Assembly: GCA_964468045.1 (NCBI GenBank)
Contig: CAYXTO010000018.1
Location: 1 to 64,000 of the forward strand
Direction of reading: 5' to 3'
Length of the DNA stretch: 64,000 nt
DNA from: JAWKXU01 sp964468045
Lineage (GTDB): Bacteria; Pseudomonadota; Alphaproteobacteria; Sphingomonadales; Sphingomonadaceae
Positions 26,774-35,416 of the stretch are shown here, piece after piece. Below the pieces are notes generated by a model, which saw only the letters and a program-made list of their open reading frames with translations, was not told where the DNA came from and searched no databases. The position numbers were made by a program, and so were the translations under genes. The stretch's first letter is position 1; each line of letters opens with the position of its first letter.

Positions 26774-27304
26774 TCAGGCGTCGCCACCAGACGGAAGCGC
26801 GCCTTCGGTTCCCTGCTGCTCGGCATAGCGCTGCTGCAGCTGCTGCACATACAGGCCGTTGAAGTCGATCGGATCCAGCAACAGCGGTGGGAAACCGGCA
26901 TCGCGCACCGCATCGGCGATCACCCGGCGGGCGAAGGGGAACAGGATGCGCGGCGCTTCCGCATAAAGAAAGGCATGGGCCTGCTCATCGGGCAGGTTGC
27001 GCATGCCGATCAGGCCGCAATAGGCGAGATCGACCACATATACGGTGCCGCTGTCGACCTTGTTGGTCGCCGTGATCTTCAGCTCGACCTCATGCACTTC
27101 CTCGTTCACCGCGGTTGCGCCGATATTGAACTGGATGTCGAGATTGGGCTGTTCCTGCCATTGGAAGCAGGCCGGCGCATTGGGATTTTCCACCGAAAGA
27201 TCTTTCACATACTGCGAGATCAGGCCCGCCGCAGGGCCGTTATCGGCGCCATTGCCGGCGTTTTCGGTGTCGAGATCGGTCAGGATGTCGCCTTCTTCGG
27301 CCAT
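26774..27304 (-). CDS. secB: Protein-export chaperone SecB
   Basis: A 176-residue tetrameric chaperone that keeps preproteins unfolded and hands them to SecA. Family text: ISQYVKDLSVENPNAP, NIGATAVNEEVHEVELKITA, VVDLAYCGLIGMRN and EAPRILFPFARRVIADAVRDAGFPP (the last region is shown only by its first and last residues in other members). An N-terminal acidic extension of about 25 residues and a Gln-rich C-terminus flank the core. Divergent from the Tim44-like gene. Confidence 0.95.
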   Translation of the reverse strand: MAEEGDILTDLDTENAGNGADNGPAAGLISQYVKDLSVENPNAPACFQWQEQPNLDIQFNIGATAVNEEVHEVELKITATNKVDSGTVYVVDLAYCGLIGMRNLPDEQAHAFLYAEAPRILFPFARRVIADAVRDAGFPPLLLDPIDFNGLYVQQLQQRYAEQQGTEGALPSGGDA

Positions 27305-27513
27305 AACGGAATGCGCTTTCTTTCAGGTGGGACGGCAGGTCACCGTCGTTGCATCAGCCGCGCGCCTAGCATCCCGCGCCCGGCATCGCAACGCCGTGGA
27401 ATGCAACCGGGATATGGATGATCTGGGCTGTGCACCGGTTGTTCATTTGTAATCTGTACCTATTTGAGGCAGGTTAGGGAACGCGGTGTGGCATTTTGCC
27501 GGCCGAAACTGCA

Positions 27514-28188
27514 ATGGATAATGTCGTGATCGTCGAAATCGTCATTCTGGCTATGATCGCAGCTTTCCTGGGCTTGCGTCTTTATTCCGTTCTCGGCCGC
27601 CGCGCCGAGCACGAGGAAGAGCCTGTGCCGACTCGTTTCGAGAAAAGCGGCAATGCTTCCGGCGCGGCCCGTGCGCCCCAGCCGGTGCAGCCATCGCCAG
27701 CGCCGCTGCGCCCGCGTGAGCTGGCCGGGGCCAGCCCTGCGACCGAGCGCGGATTGCAGGAAATTTCCGCCGTCGATCGCAGCTTCAACCTTTCCGCCTT
27801 TCTCGAGGGCGCCAAGGCCGCCTATGCGATGATTCTCGAGGCGTTCTGGCGCGGAGGCCGCGACGAGTTGAAGGTGCTGTGCTCGCCGGAAGTCTACGCC
27901 AGCTTCGCCAGCGCGATCGACGCGCGCGAGCAGGCTGGCGAACAGTTGGACAATCGTCTCGTGCGAATCGAGGAAGCCGTGATCCATGCGGCGGAGCTTG
28001 ACCGGCGCATGGCTCGGATCGCCGTGCAGTTCACGGCGGATATCGCCGCGGTCACGCGCGACCGAGAGGGCAATGTGATTGCCGGATCGCTCGACGATGC
28101 GATCGAAAGCCGCGATATCTGGACCTTCTCGCGCGATGTGGGCGCCGCCGGGCCGGATTGGGTGCTCGAAGAAACCGACGCGGCCTGA
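27514..28188 (+). CDS. Tim44/TimA-family putative adaptor protein
   Basis: A 224-residue membrane-anchored protein. The N-terminal helix VVIVEIVILAMIAAFLGLRL is followed by a Pro/Ala-rich linker (about 40-85) and a Tim44-like domain (about 95-215: FLEGAKAAYAMILEAFWRGG, then the NTF2-like sheet). Mitochondrial Tim44 recruits Hsp70 to the import channel; the bacterial role is unsettled. Start at ATG 27514, six codons inside the open frame. Divergent from secB and 19 bases upstream of mltA. Confidence 0.85.
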   Translation: MDNVVIVEIVILAMIAAFLGLRLYSVLGRRAEHEEEPVPTRFEKSGNASGAARAPQPVQPSPAPLRPRELAGASPATERGLQEISAVDRSFNLSAFLEGAKAAYAMILEAFWRGGRDELKVLCSPEVYASFASAIDAREQAGEQLDNRLVRIEEAVIHAAELDRRMARIAVQFTADIAAVTRDREGNVIAGSLDDAIESRDIWTFSRDVGAAGPDWVLEETDAA

Positions 28189-28207
28189 CGGCAAGAGGGC
28201 CTGACGG

Positions 28208-29425
28208 ATGAGGGGCAGGCCATTGGCTTACGGCTCGATACGTTCGTTCATCGCTGTCGCGGCGCTGGTTATGCTGGCCGGCTGCGTCCGCCTGATCCCC
28301 CAGACCCAGGCCCCGCCCACCGCTCCCCCTCCTGCGGTCACCACGCCGGACAATGCCCAGCTGGCGGGCGTCAAGCCTGGCCCGAAGTTGTCATCCCTCA
28401 AGCTCGGCCAGTCCAGGGCCGGCGCGGCCTTGTCTTCCTTCATCGAAAGCTGCCCGAAACTGCTCGTGCGAAACGACCAGAGCGGCCTGACCCGGACGGA
28501 GGATTGGCGACCAGCCTGTGTTGCGGCCACCACCTGGCGCTATGATAACGCGCCTGCCTTCTTCGAAACCTATTTCGAAACGGCCCGGGTCGGCGATGGC
28601 AGCGCCTTTGCCACGGGCTATTACGAGCCGGAAATCGAAGGCAGCCGCACCCGGATCCCCGGCTATGACGTTCCGGTCTACAGAATGCCCGACGATCTGG
28701 TGCGCGGCTGGCCCGACGACATGCCGGAGAAGGAACGGACCGGCCGGCAGCCGCTCGGCCGCTATGACGATAGCGGCAGGTTCGTGCTCTATTACGATCG
28801 TGCCGAGATCGAGAAGGGCGCGCTCGCCGACAAGGGGCTGGAAATCGCCTGGGCGAAGGACCCGATCGAATTCTTCTTCCTGCAGATTCAGGGCTCCGGC
28901 AGGCTGCGCGGCCCCGATGGCTCTATCATGCGGATCGGCTACGCGGGCCAGAACGGCCGCGAATATGTCGGGGTCGGCTCGGTCATGCGCGAACGCGGGC
29001 TGATCGGCAGCGGACCGGGGCAGTATTCGGGCTCGATGCAAGGGATCATGCACTATCTGCGCGAGCATCCCGACGAAGGCCGCGAGATGATGCAGCTCAA
29101 CAAGAGCTGGGTATTCTTCCGCGAAGTGCCGGGCGATGGGCCGCTGGGGGCGCTGGGCGTGCCGGTACGACGCGAATCCTCCGTCGCGGCCGATCCCGCC
29201 TTTGTGCCCCTCGGCGCGCCGGTCTGGCTGGAGCTGGATCGAACCCAGGCCAACGGCCTGTGGATCGCGCAGGATACCGGCGGGGCGATCAAAGGCGCCA
29301 ACCGCTTCGATACGTTCTGGGGCGCGGGCGCCGACGCAAGGGAGGTTGCCGGCGGGATGAGCGGGCGCGGACAGGCACTGCTCTTCCTGCCGCGCGGAAC
29401 CTTGTCGCGCCTGGGCGTGGAATGA
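28208..29425 (+). CDS. mltA: Membrane-bound lytic murein transglycosylase A
   Basis: A 405-residue outer-membrane lipoprotein that cleaves glycan strands to 1,6-anhydro products. The signal ends in the lipobox MLAGC. The MltA domain begins near TGYYEPEIEGSR and includes IQGSGRLRGPDG and RIGYAGQNGR; the 3D domain at the C-terminus has the catalytic Asp context AQDTGGAIKGANRFDTFWG. ATGA overlap with the following Smr gene suggests an operon. Confidence 0.94.
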   Translation: MRGRPLAYGSIRSFIAVAALVMLAGCVRLIPQTQAPPTAPPPAVTTPDNAQLAGVKPGPKLSSLKLGQSRAGAALSSFIESCPKLLVRNDQSGLTRTEDWRPACVAATTWRYDNAPAFFETYFETARVGDGSAFATGYYEPEIEGSRTRIPGYDVPVYRMPDDLVRGWPDDMPEKERTGRQPLGRYDDSGRFVLYYDRAEIEKGALADKGLEIAWAKDPIEFFFLQIQGSGRLRGPDGSIMRIGYAGQNGREYVGVGSVMRERGLIGSGPGQYSGSMQGIMHYLREHPDEGREMMQLNKSWVFFREVPGDGPLGALGVPVRRESSVAADPAFVPLGAPVWLELDRTQANGLWIAQDTGGAIKGANRFDTFWGAGADAREVAGGMSGRGQALLFLPRGTLSRLGVE

Positions 29426-30003
29426 AGCCCCCACGGGGGCTCAGCGCCGACGAAGCGGAACTCTGGGCGCGCGTGGCGCGAACGGTGACGCCGCTGACTG
29501 GACGAAAGGCTCCTGCCGCCCCACGGCCCGTCGCAGCACCTCCCAAGGCTTCGGACACCAGCCTGTCCAAGGCCTTGGTGAACCCCACGGCAACACCGCT
29601 TCGCTCGCAGCCTGAACCTGCGCCGATGCGCAAGCCCGCTCCGCCGCCGCTGGATCGGCAGACCCTTGATTTCTCATGGGAGCGCAAGCTCGGGCGGGCC
29701 GCCGTCGCGCCGGATTTCACGCTGGATCTGCATGGCGCATCGCTCGACGCCGCGCATTCGCGGCTGGATCATGGCCTGGCGCAAGCCCGTGCGATGGGCG
29801 CGCGGCTGGTGCTGGTGATCACGGGCAAGCCCCGGCCCACTGAGGCTGCGGACCGGGCCGGTTCGCGCGGGGTCATCCGCGCCAAGATTCTCGACTGGCT
29901 GGCGGCAGGTCCGCATTCCGGGGCGATTGCCGCAATCCGGCCCGCGCACCGGAAGCATGGCGGCGCGGGCGCGCTCTATATCGTGCTCAGACGTGCACGA
30001 TAG
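29422..30003 (+). CDS. Smr/MutS2-domain protein
   Basis: A 193-residue protein with a Pro/Ala-rich disordered N-terminal half and a C-terminal Smr domain (about 100-190): FTLDLHGASLDAAH is the LDxH motif, and GAGALYIVLRR the final strand. Free-standing Smr proteins are nucleases acting on DNA or on stalled-ribosome mRNA. The start ATG 29422 overlaps the mltA stop; an upstream in-frame extension would lie inside mltA. Confidence 0.88.
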   Translation: MKPPRGLSADEAELWARVARTVTPLTGRKAPAAPRPVAAPPKASDTSLSKALVNPTATPLRSQPEPAPMRKPAPPPLDRQTLDFSWERKLGRAAVAPDFTLDLHGASLDAAHSRLDHGLAQARAMGARLVLVITGKPRPTEAADRAGSRGVIRAKILDWLAAGPHSGAIAAIRPAHRKHGGAGALYIVLRRAR

Positions 30004-30104
30004 GCAAACCCTTCGTCATCCCGTCCCGACTGGCTAAACCAGTCACTCAGGATAAACTACCCACTGGCAGCATCTACACAGGGCAGTTTGCCATAATTAG
30101 ATGT

Positions 30105-30963
30105 CTATTGGTTAGACAAACGAGCATTCTGGCGCTGCTCCAGCGCACTTGAGAACAAACCTTTATCAAAGCCGTCTTGTGGCACGCTGCACATCGCAAC
30201 GGCACGTTCAAACGCATCGATGGAATTCGCTTGAGTCTCTGGATTAATGATCGTCTGTGCGAGTTCAATGTCCTTTTTCATAACGCAATCGGCCAAGAGG
30301 GCTTCTTGCGTGAACGGCTCTTCACCGCGTTGCATGGCTGCAAGCCGATAGAGAGATTCTGCCAGCCCAGCTCGAAGGACATCAACGACTATCACCATCT
30401 GCCCGACCTGCTTGCCACATTCATTAAGTGTTGGTTCTAGAGTCTTCAGAGCAGCTGCTTCAGCTCGCGATGCTGGTTGTGCCGCTATCATCGAGTGCGT
30501 GCCTATTGTATCGTTCGACACAACGCAGGCAGCCAACTTGTGAAGCGAACCGAGTTGTCTTTGGGAAGGCCAGTCCGGTTCGGCAACGTCCACAGAAGGA
30601 ACGATGCCGGGTGCGGGCGAAAGTAAAACGCTTCTTATAAAGAGCTTCAGAAATCGCACCTCGCAAATGAAAAAGCGTAAGCCTGATGGTTACCGGGTCT
30701 GTGCAGCTATTTTTTATCTGCAAGATCGTATCTGCCTCTTCGCGTTCTCGATCAGAATAAGGAAAAGTTCTGAGAAACTTCTTTGCAGCAGTAAAGTCAG
30801 TCGCGACTACACAGTCAGCATAATCCCGAAGCACTTGCATGGCTTGGCGTTCGGCTGGAACAGCAGATAAGGCGGGTGACGCCACAAAGCAGGCTGCAAC
30901 CGCAAAAGCCATGGCCCATATATTCGCTTCCAATTGCGCGCCTCCCATCCTTGTTCGAACCAA
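30105..30963 (-). pseudogene. Two-module secreted protein, broken by a +1 frameshift
   Basis: Two overlapping minus-strand frames form one product of about 285 residues if one base is removed from the TTTT run (AAAA on the plus strand, 30625-30628). The first part has a signal peptide (MAFAVAACFVASPALSA) and module one, YADCVVATDFTAAKKFLR...LRGAISEALYKK. The second part has module two, LAACVVSNDTIGTHSM...LRAGLAESLYRLA. The shared CVV-x2-D and L-x-G-x3-E-x-LY patterns show an internal duplication, and a third partial unit follows. I associate such repeats with sphingomonad hypothetical secreted proteins. Base composition is less GC-rich than the neighbours. A sequencing error in the run would make it intact. 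Confidence 0.65.
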
Positions 30964-31140
30964 CCGCTAACGTGGATAAAATGTCGTGGGGAATTCAATG
31001 TGGTCAACTGTCTAGCGCAATGCGGACCTATGCGCGATACAATCCGCTCAGGTCATCCTGAGCATCCTAAACGCTCGCGGTCGCTCCGAAGCGGCCCATC
31101 CGCTTTCCACCCCTTTCCAGACATTCTTGAAGAGCGCCCA

Positions 31141-31176
31141 AAGAAAACGGGCGGAAGCCTCTCGACTCCCGCCCGT
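31141..31176 (-). terminator. Terminator of ahpF
   Basis: ACGGGCGG (31147-31154) pairs with CCGCCCGT (31169-31176) around a 14-base loop; the minus strand continues into TTTTCTTT. It lies 25 bases past the ahpF stop. Confidence 0.75.
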
Positions 31177-31200
31177 CCTTTTGTCCGGTAATCCAGCGTG

Positions 31201-32790
31201 TCAGGCCGCTTCGGCCACATCCTCCGCCGGGGCATTGCGGATGATGTAGTCGAAGGCGGAAAGCGCCGCCTTGGAGCCTTCGCCCATGGCGATCACGATC
31301 TGCTTGTAAGGCACCGTGGTCACGTCGCCCGCCGCGAAGATGCCGGGCAGGGAAGTGGCGGCCTTCTCGTCGATCACGATCTCGCCGCGCGCCGAAAGCT
31401 CCACGCCCGAATCCTTGAGCCATTCGGCATTGGGAACGAGGCCGATCTGTACGAACACCCCCTCGAGATCGACCGTATGCTCAGAGCCGCTTTCGCGGTC
31501 CTTGTAGGTCAGCCCGTTCACCTTCTCGCCATTGCCATGGATTGCGATGGTCTGGGAGGAGGTCAGGATTTGGACATTGTCCATGCTCCGCAGCTTGTCC
31601 TGCAGCACCTGATCGGCGCGCAGCTGGTGATCGAATTCGATCAGCGTCACATGAGCGACGATATTGGCAAGGTCGATCGCTGCTTCCACGCCCGAATTGC
31701 CGCCGCCGATCACGGCCACGCGCTTGCCCTTGAACAGCGGGCCATCGCAATGCGGGCAATAGGCCACGCCCTTGTTCTTGTATTCCGCTTCGCCCGGCAC
31801 GCCGAGATTGCGCCAGCGTGCGCCGGTGGACAGGATCACCGCCCGCGCCTTCAGCGATGCGCCGTTGGCCAGCACCACTTCGTGCAGGCCGCCTTTTCTG
31901 CTCGCCGGAATGAGCTTCTCGGCGCGCTGCAGGTTCATCACGTCGATATCGTATTCCCCGACATGCTGTTCCAGCTGCGCCGCCAGCCTGGGGCCTTCGG
32001 TATGGGGCACGGAAATGAAGTTCTCGATGCCCATGGTGTCGAGCACCTGGCCGCCGAAGCGCTCCGCCGCAATTCCCGTGTTGAAACCCTTGCGCGCGGT
32101 GTAGATCGCCGCAGCCGCGCCGGCAGGGCCGCCCCCGACGACAAGCACGTCGAACGGCTTCTTGCCCTTGATCTTCTCGGCGGCCTTGGCGGCCGCGCCG
32201 GTATCGACCTTGGCGAGGATTTCCTCCACGCTCATGCGGCCATTGGCGAAAGGCTCCCCGTTCAGATAGACTGCGGGCACCGCCATCACCTTGCGCTCAT
32301 CGACTTCGGCCTTGAACAGCGCACCGTCGATGGAAGTGGCCGTGATATTGGGATTGAGGATCGCCATCAGGCTGGTTGCCTGCACCACATCCGGGCAATT
32401 CTGGCAGGCCAGCGAGAAATAGACCTCGAAATGCAGCGGGCCTTCCAACGCCTTGATCTGCGCGATCACCTCGTCCGGGACCTTGGGCGGGTGGCCGCCC
32501 GCCCAGAGCAGGGCAAGCACCAGCGAGGTGAATTCATGGCCCATCGGCAATCCGGCGAAGCTGGTCGCGACCGAGGGATTGCTGGCGCGGCGGATAAGGA
32601 AGGAAGGCTTGCGGGCATCTTCGCCATCGAAACGGGCGCTCACCTTGTCGGATAGCGCCGCGATCTCGCCCAGAAAATCGCGCATCTCGCCCGACTTTGC
32701 ATCGTCGCCGAGCGAGGCGACGAGCTGGATCGGCTCGCGCAGATTGCCGAGATAGGTTTGGAGCTGCTGCTTCAGATTGGCGTCAAGCAT
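31201..32790 (-). CDS. ahpF: Alkyl hydroperoxide reductase subunit F
   Basis: A 529-residue NADH:peroxiredoxin flavoprotein that recycles AhpC. Two thioredoxin folds occupy the N-terminus with the redox pair ACQNCPD (about 128-134); a linker leads to the FAD-binding VVGGGPAGAAAAIYTARKG, the second redox pair YCPHCDGP, the NADH site AVIGGGNSGVEAA and the FAD-closing GIFAAGDVT. Start at ATG 32790 (MLDANLKQQLQTYL); the upstream extension is spurious. Downstream of ahpC, separated by a strong hairpin. Confidence 0.95.
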   Translation of the reverse strand: MLDANLKQQLQTYLGNLREPIQLVASLGDDAKSGEMRDFLGEIAALSDKVSARFDGEDARKPSFLIRRASNPSVATSFAGLPMGHEFTSLVLALLWAGGHPPKVPDEVIAQIKALEGPLHFEVYFSLACQNCPDVVQATSLMAILNPNITATSIDGALFKAEVDERKVMAVPAVYLNGEPFANGRMSVEEILAKVDTGAAAKAAEKIKGKKPFDVLVVGGGPAGAAAAIYTARKGFNTGIAAERFGGQVLDTMGIENFISVPHTEGPRLAAQLEQHVGEYDIDVMNLQRAEKLIPASRKGGLHEVVLANGASLKARAVILSTGARWRNLGVPGEAEYKNKGVAYCPHCDGPLFKGKRVAVIGGGNSGVEAAIDLANIVAHVTLIEFDHQLRADQVLQDKLRSMDNVQILTSSQTIAIHGNGEKVNGLTYKDRESGSEHTVDLEGVFVQIGLVPNAEWLKDSGVELSARGEIVIDEKAATSLPGIFAAGDVTTVPYKQIVIAMGEGSKAALSAFDYIIRNAPAEDVAEAA

Positions 32791-32813
32791 CATCGATTCC
32801 TGTAATTGCCATG

Positions 32814-32850
32814 AAAACGGCCCGGGGCGGTGGGGGACCGCCCCGGGCCG
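32814..32850 (-). terminator. Strong hairpin between ahpC and ahpF
   Basis: A perfect 14-bp GC-rich stem (CGGCCCGGGGCGGT, 32818-32831, with its complement at 32837-32850) closes a five-G loop and is followed on the minus strand by TTTT. It would terminate most ahpC transcripts and let a fraction read into ahpF, matching the usual excess of AhpC over AhpF. Confidence 0.8.
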
Positions 32851-32876
32851 AGATCGGCCCATGCGGGCAGTTCAGT

Positions 32877-33440
32877 TCAGATCTTGCCGACGAGGTCGAG
32901 CGAGGGAGCCAGCGTTTCGGCGCCTTCTTCCCACTTGGCCGGGCAGACCTGGCCGGGGTGCGCGCGGACATATTGCGCGGCCTTGATCTTGCGGACGAGT
33001 TCGGCGGCGTTGCGGCCCACGCCTTCGCAAGTGATCTCGGTGATCTGGATCACGCCATCGGGATCGATCACGAAGGTCGCGCGGTCGGCAAGGCCCTGGC
33101 CTTCGCGCAGCACGCCGAAATTGCTGGAGATCACGTGGCTCTGGTCGCCCAGCATGTGGAACCGGATCTTGCCGATGGCCGGCGAGGTGTCGTGCCAGGC
33201 CTTGTGGCTGAAATGCGTGTCGGTCGACACGGCATAGACTTCGACGCCCAGCGACTGGAGCTCGGCATACTGGTCGGCCAGATCCTCCAGCTCCGTCGGA
33301 CAGACGAAGGTGAAGTCCGCCGGATAGAAGAAGAACACGGCCCAGTTGCCGCGCACGTCGCCGTCGGTAACTTCCACGAACTTGCCGTCCTTGAAGGACT
33401 GGGCGACGAAGGGCTGCAGTTCTTTACCGATAATGGACAT
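32877..33440 (-). CDS. ahpC: Alkyl hydroperoxide reductase subunit C (peroxiredoxin)
   Basis: A 187-residue typical 2-Cys peroxiredoxin reducing H2O2, organic peroxides and peroxynitrite. The peroxidatic Cys is in FVCPTELEDLAD (about residue 47) and the resolving Cys in VCPAKWEEGAETL near the C-terminus. Start at ATG 33440 (MSIIGKELQPF). First gene of the ahpC-ahpF pair; the promoter region holds two dyads described separately. Confidence 0.96.
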   Translation of the reverse strand: MSIIGKELQPFVAQSFKDGKFVEVTDGDVRGNWAVFFFYPADFTFVCPTELEDLADQYAELQSLGVEVYAVSTDTHFSHKAWHDTSPAIGKIRFHMLGDQSHVISSNFGVLREGQGLADRATFVIDPDGVIQITEITCEGVGRNAAELVRKIKAAQYVRAHPGQVCPAKWEEGAETLAPSLDLVGKI

Positions 33441-33549
33441 GTATGCTCCTGTTGGTTGGGGGAATTTCATTTCGCAAGTGCGAGAGAATTCGCAGGTGCG
33501 AGATAGGGGGAAACGGCTGGGAGGTGAAACGGATAAAACCGATTTTGGA

Positions 33550-33588
33550 GATTGAATAAATCAATCAGGCATGTTTGATCGAAATCAA
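33550..33588 (-). promoter_or_regulatory. Candidate paired LysR-type operator upstream of ahpC
   Basis: Two dyads, GATTGA-ATAAA-TCAATC (33550-33566) and TTGAT-CGAA-ATCAA (33575-33588), have centres about 23 bases apart, close to two helical turns. Paired dyads with T-N11-A-like half sites are how LysR-type regulators such as OxyR bind, and OxyR commonly controls ahpC. They sit about 110-150 bases before the ahpC start, and could also serve the aroC end region, which is less likely. The factor is inferred. Confidence 0.45.
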
Positions 33589-33622
33589 CGATTAACCTGT
33601 CCTAATATGATTGGCTAAATTC

Positions 33623-34708
33623 TCAGCCGCACTGTGCGCGATGCAGCAGCTTGTGATCGGCCAGCACCAGCGCCATCATCGCTTCCACCACCGGCGCGCC
33701 GCGTATTCCCACGCACGGATCGTGCCGGCCCTTGGTCGCGATGGTCGAGGCGACTCCTTCCCGTGTCACCGTTTCGACCGGGATCAGGATGGAACTGGTG
33801 GGCTTGAAGGCGATCCGCATCGCGATCGGCTGGCCGGTGGAGATACCGCCCGCAATCCCGCCTGCATGGTTGTCGAGGAATTCGGGCAGGCCGTTCTTGC
33901 CCATTCCTTCCTTGGCAGGCCGCATGCGATCCGCGTTTTCCTCGCCGCGCAATCGGGCCGCGGCGAAGCCGTCGCCGATCTCCACGCCTTTCACGGCGTT
34001 GATGCCCATCATGGCAGCGGCGAGATCGGCATCGAGCTTGCCATAGAGCGGGGCGCCCCAGCCTGCGGGCACCCCTTCCGCCACGCATTCCACCACCGCG
34101 CCCAGCGATGAACCGGCCTTGCGCGCCTCGTCCAGCAGGCCTTCCCAGCGCTTCGCCGCCCAGGCGTCCGGGCAGAAGAACGGGTTTCTGCCGATCTCTT
34201 CCACATCGAAAGCGGTCCGGTCGATCTCGTCTCCGCCGATCTCGCTGATCCAGGCGGTGATCTTCACTTCCGGGACCACTAGCCGGGCCACCGCTCCCGC
34301 CGCGACCCGTGCAGCCGTCTCGCGCGCGCTGCTGCGCCCGCCGCCGCGATAATCGCGAAAGCCGTATTTCGCGTCATAGGCATAATCGGCGTGACCGGGG
34401 CGATAGGCCTTGGCGACGTCCGAATAGTCCTTGGAGCGCTGATCGACATTCTCGATCATCAGGCTGATCGGCGTGCCGGTGGTCTTGCCTTCGAACGTGC
34501 CGGACAGGATCTTCACCTGGTCCGGCTCGCGCCGCTGGGTGGTGAAGCGCGACTGGCCGGGCCGGCGGGCATCGAGGAAAGGCTGGATCTGCCGCTCGCT
34601 CAATTCCAGGCCGGGCGGGCACCCGTCCACCACCGCGCCCAGGGCAGGCCCATGGCTTTCTCCCCAGGTCGTGAAACGCAGCACGCGGCCGAAAGTGTTG
34701 ACGCTCAT
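33623..34708 (-). CDS. aroC: Chorismate synthase
   Basis: A 361-residue FMN-dependent enzyme making chorismate from EPSP, the last shikimate step. Signatures: GESHGPALGAVVDGCPPG at the N-terminus, RPGHADYAYDAKYGFRDYRG and GGRSSARETAARVAAGA in the middle, and KGRHDPCVGIRGAPVVEAM near the C-terminus. Full length. Divergent from ruvA across about 100 bases. pheA, a chorismate-branch gene, is elsewhere in the window. Confidence 0.96.
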   Translation of the reverse strand: MSVNTFGRVLRFTTWGESHGPALGAVVDGCPPGLELSERQIQPFLDARRPGQSRFTTQRREPDQVKILSGTFEGKTTGTPISLMIENVDQRSKDYSDVAKAYRPGHADYAYDAKYGFRDYRGGGRSSARETAARVAAGAVARLVVPEVKITAWISEIGGDEIDRTAFDVEEIGRNPFFCPDAWAAKRWEGLLDEARKAGSSLGAVVECVAEGVPAGWGAPLYGKLDADLAAAMMGINAVKGVEIGDGFAAARLRGEENADRMRPAKEGMGKNGLPEFLDNHAGGIAGGISTGQPIAMRIAFKPTSSILIPVETVTREGVASTIATKGRHDPCVGIRGAPVVEAMMALVLADHKLLHRAQCG

Positions 34709-34810
34709 GCCGGTGGCTATTGTCGCATTGCGACAAATCTGTCCATGCCGCTCCGTCCATATGGGAAAGTTATTCTAGCCAAATCGCGCGCCATCGGGCA
34801 GGAACAAAAC

Positions 34811-35416
34811 ATGATTGCCAAGCTGAAAGGGCTGCTCGACGAGACCGGGGCCGATTGGGCGGTGATCGACGTTTCCGGCGTCGGTTACCTCGTCCATTGT
34901 TCTGCGCGCACGCTTTTCGCGCTGGGCGAGGTGGGGGAAGCGGTGACGGTGTTCACCGACCTGCAGGTCAGCGAGAACGACATGCGCCTGCTCGGCTTCG
35001 CCACTTCGGCGGAGCGTGATTGGTTCCGTCTGCTCACGCAGGTGCAGGGCGTGGGAAGCAAGGTTGCGCTGGCGATCCTTTCGGCGCTCTCCGCGCAGGA
35101 ATTGCAGACGGCTTGTGCCCAGGGCGACGCCGCGATGGTGGCGCGGGCCAACGGGGTCGGCCCCAAGCTGGCCAGCCGGATCGTCAATGAACTGAAGGAC
35201 AAGGCCGGCGGCTTGCCCGGTGTGCCGGGGGCAGGGGGAGCGACCGTGGTTCACCAGGCCGGTTCCGCCAGCGCCGATGCGGTCTCCGCGCTGGAGAATC
35301 TCGGCTTCAAGCCGGGTGTCGCCGCCGCCGCTGTCGCCCATGCCCAGGCCGAACTGGGCGAGGAGGCCGAACTGAATGACCTCGTCCGCGTGGCGCTGAA
35401 AAGGGCGGCGGGGTGA
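34811..35416 (+). CDS. ruvA: Holliday junction branch migration protein RuvA
   Basis: A 201-residue protein that binds four-way junctions as a tetramer and loads RuvB. Domain I starts MIAKLKGLLDE; the helix-hairpin-helix region has LTQVQGVGSKVALAILSAL and GVGPKLASRIVNELKDK; the C-terminal RuvB-binding domain ends the protein. The start at ATG 34811 is standard. The ruvB GTG start overlaps its stop (GTGA). ruvC is not adjacent. Confidence 0.96.
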   Translation: MIAKLKGLLDETGADWAVIDVSGVGYLVHCSARTLFALGEVGEAVTVFTDLQVSENDMRLLGFATSAERDWFRLLTQVQGVGSKVALAILSALSAQELQTACAQGDAAMVARANGVGPKLASRIVNELKDKAGGLPGVPGAGGATVVHQAGSASADAVSALENLGFKPGVAAAAVAHAQAELGEEAELNDLVRVALKRAAG

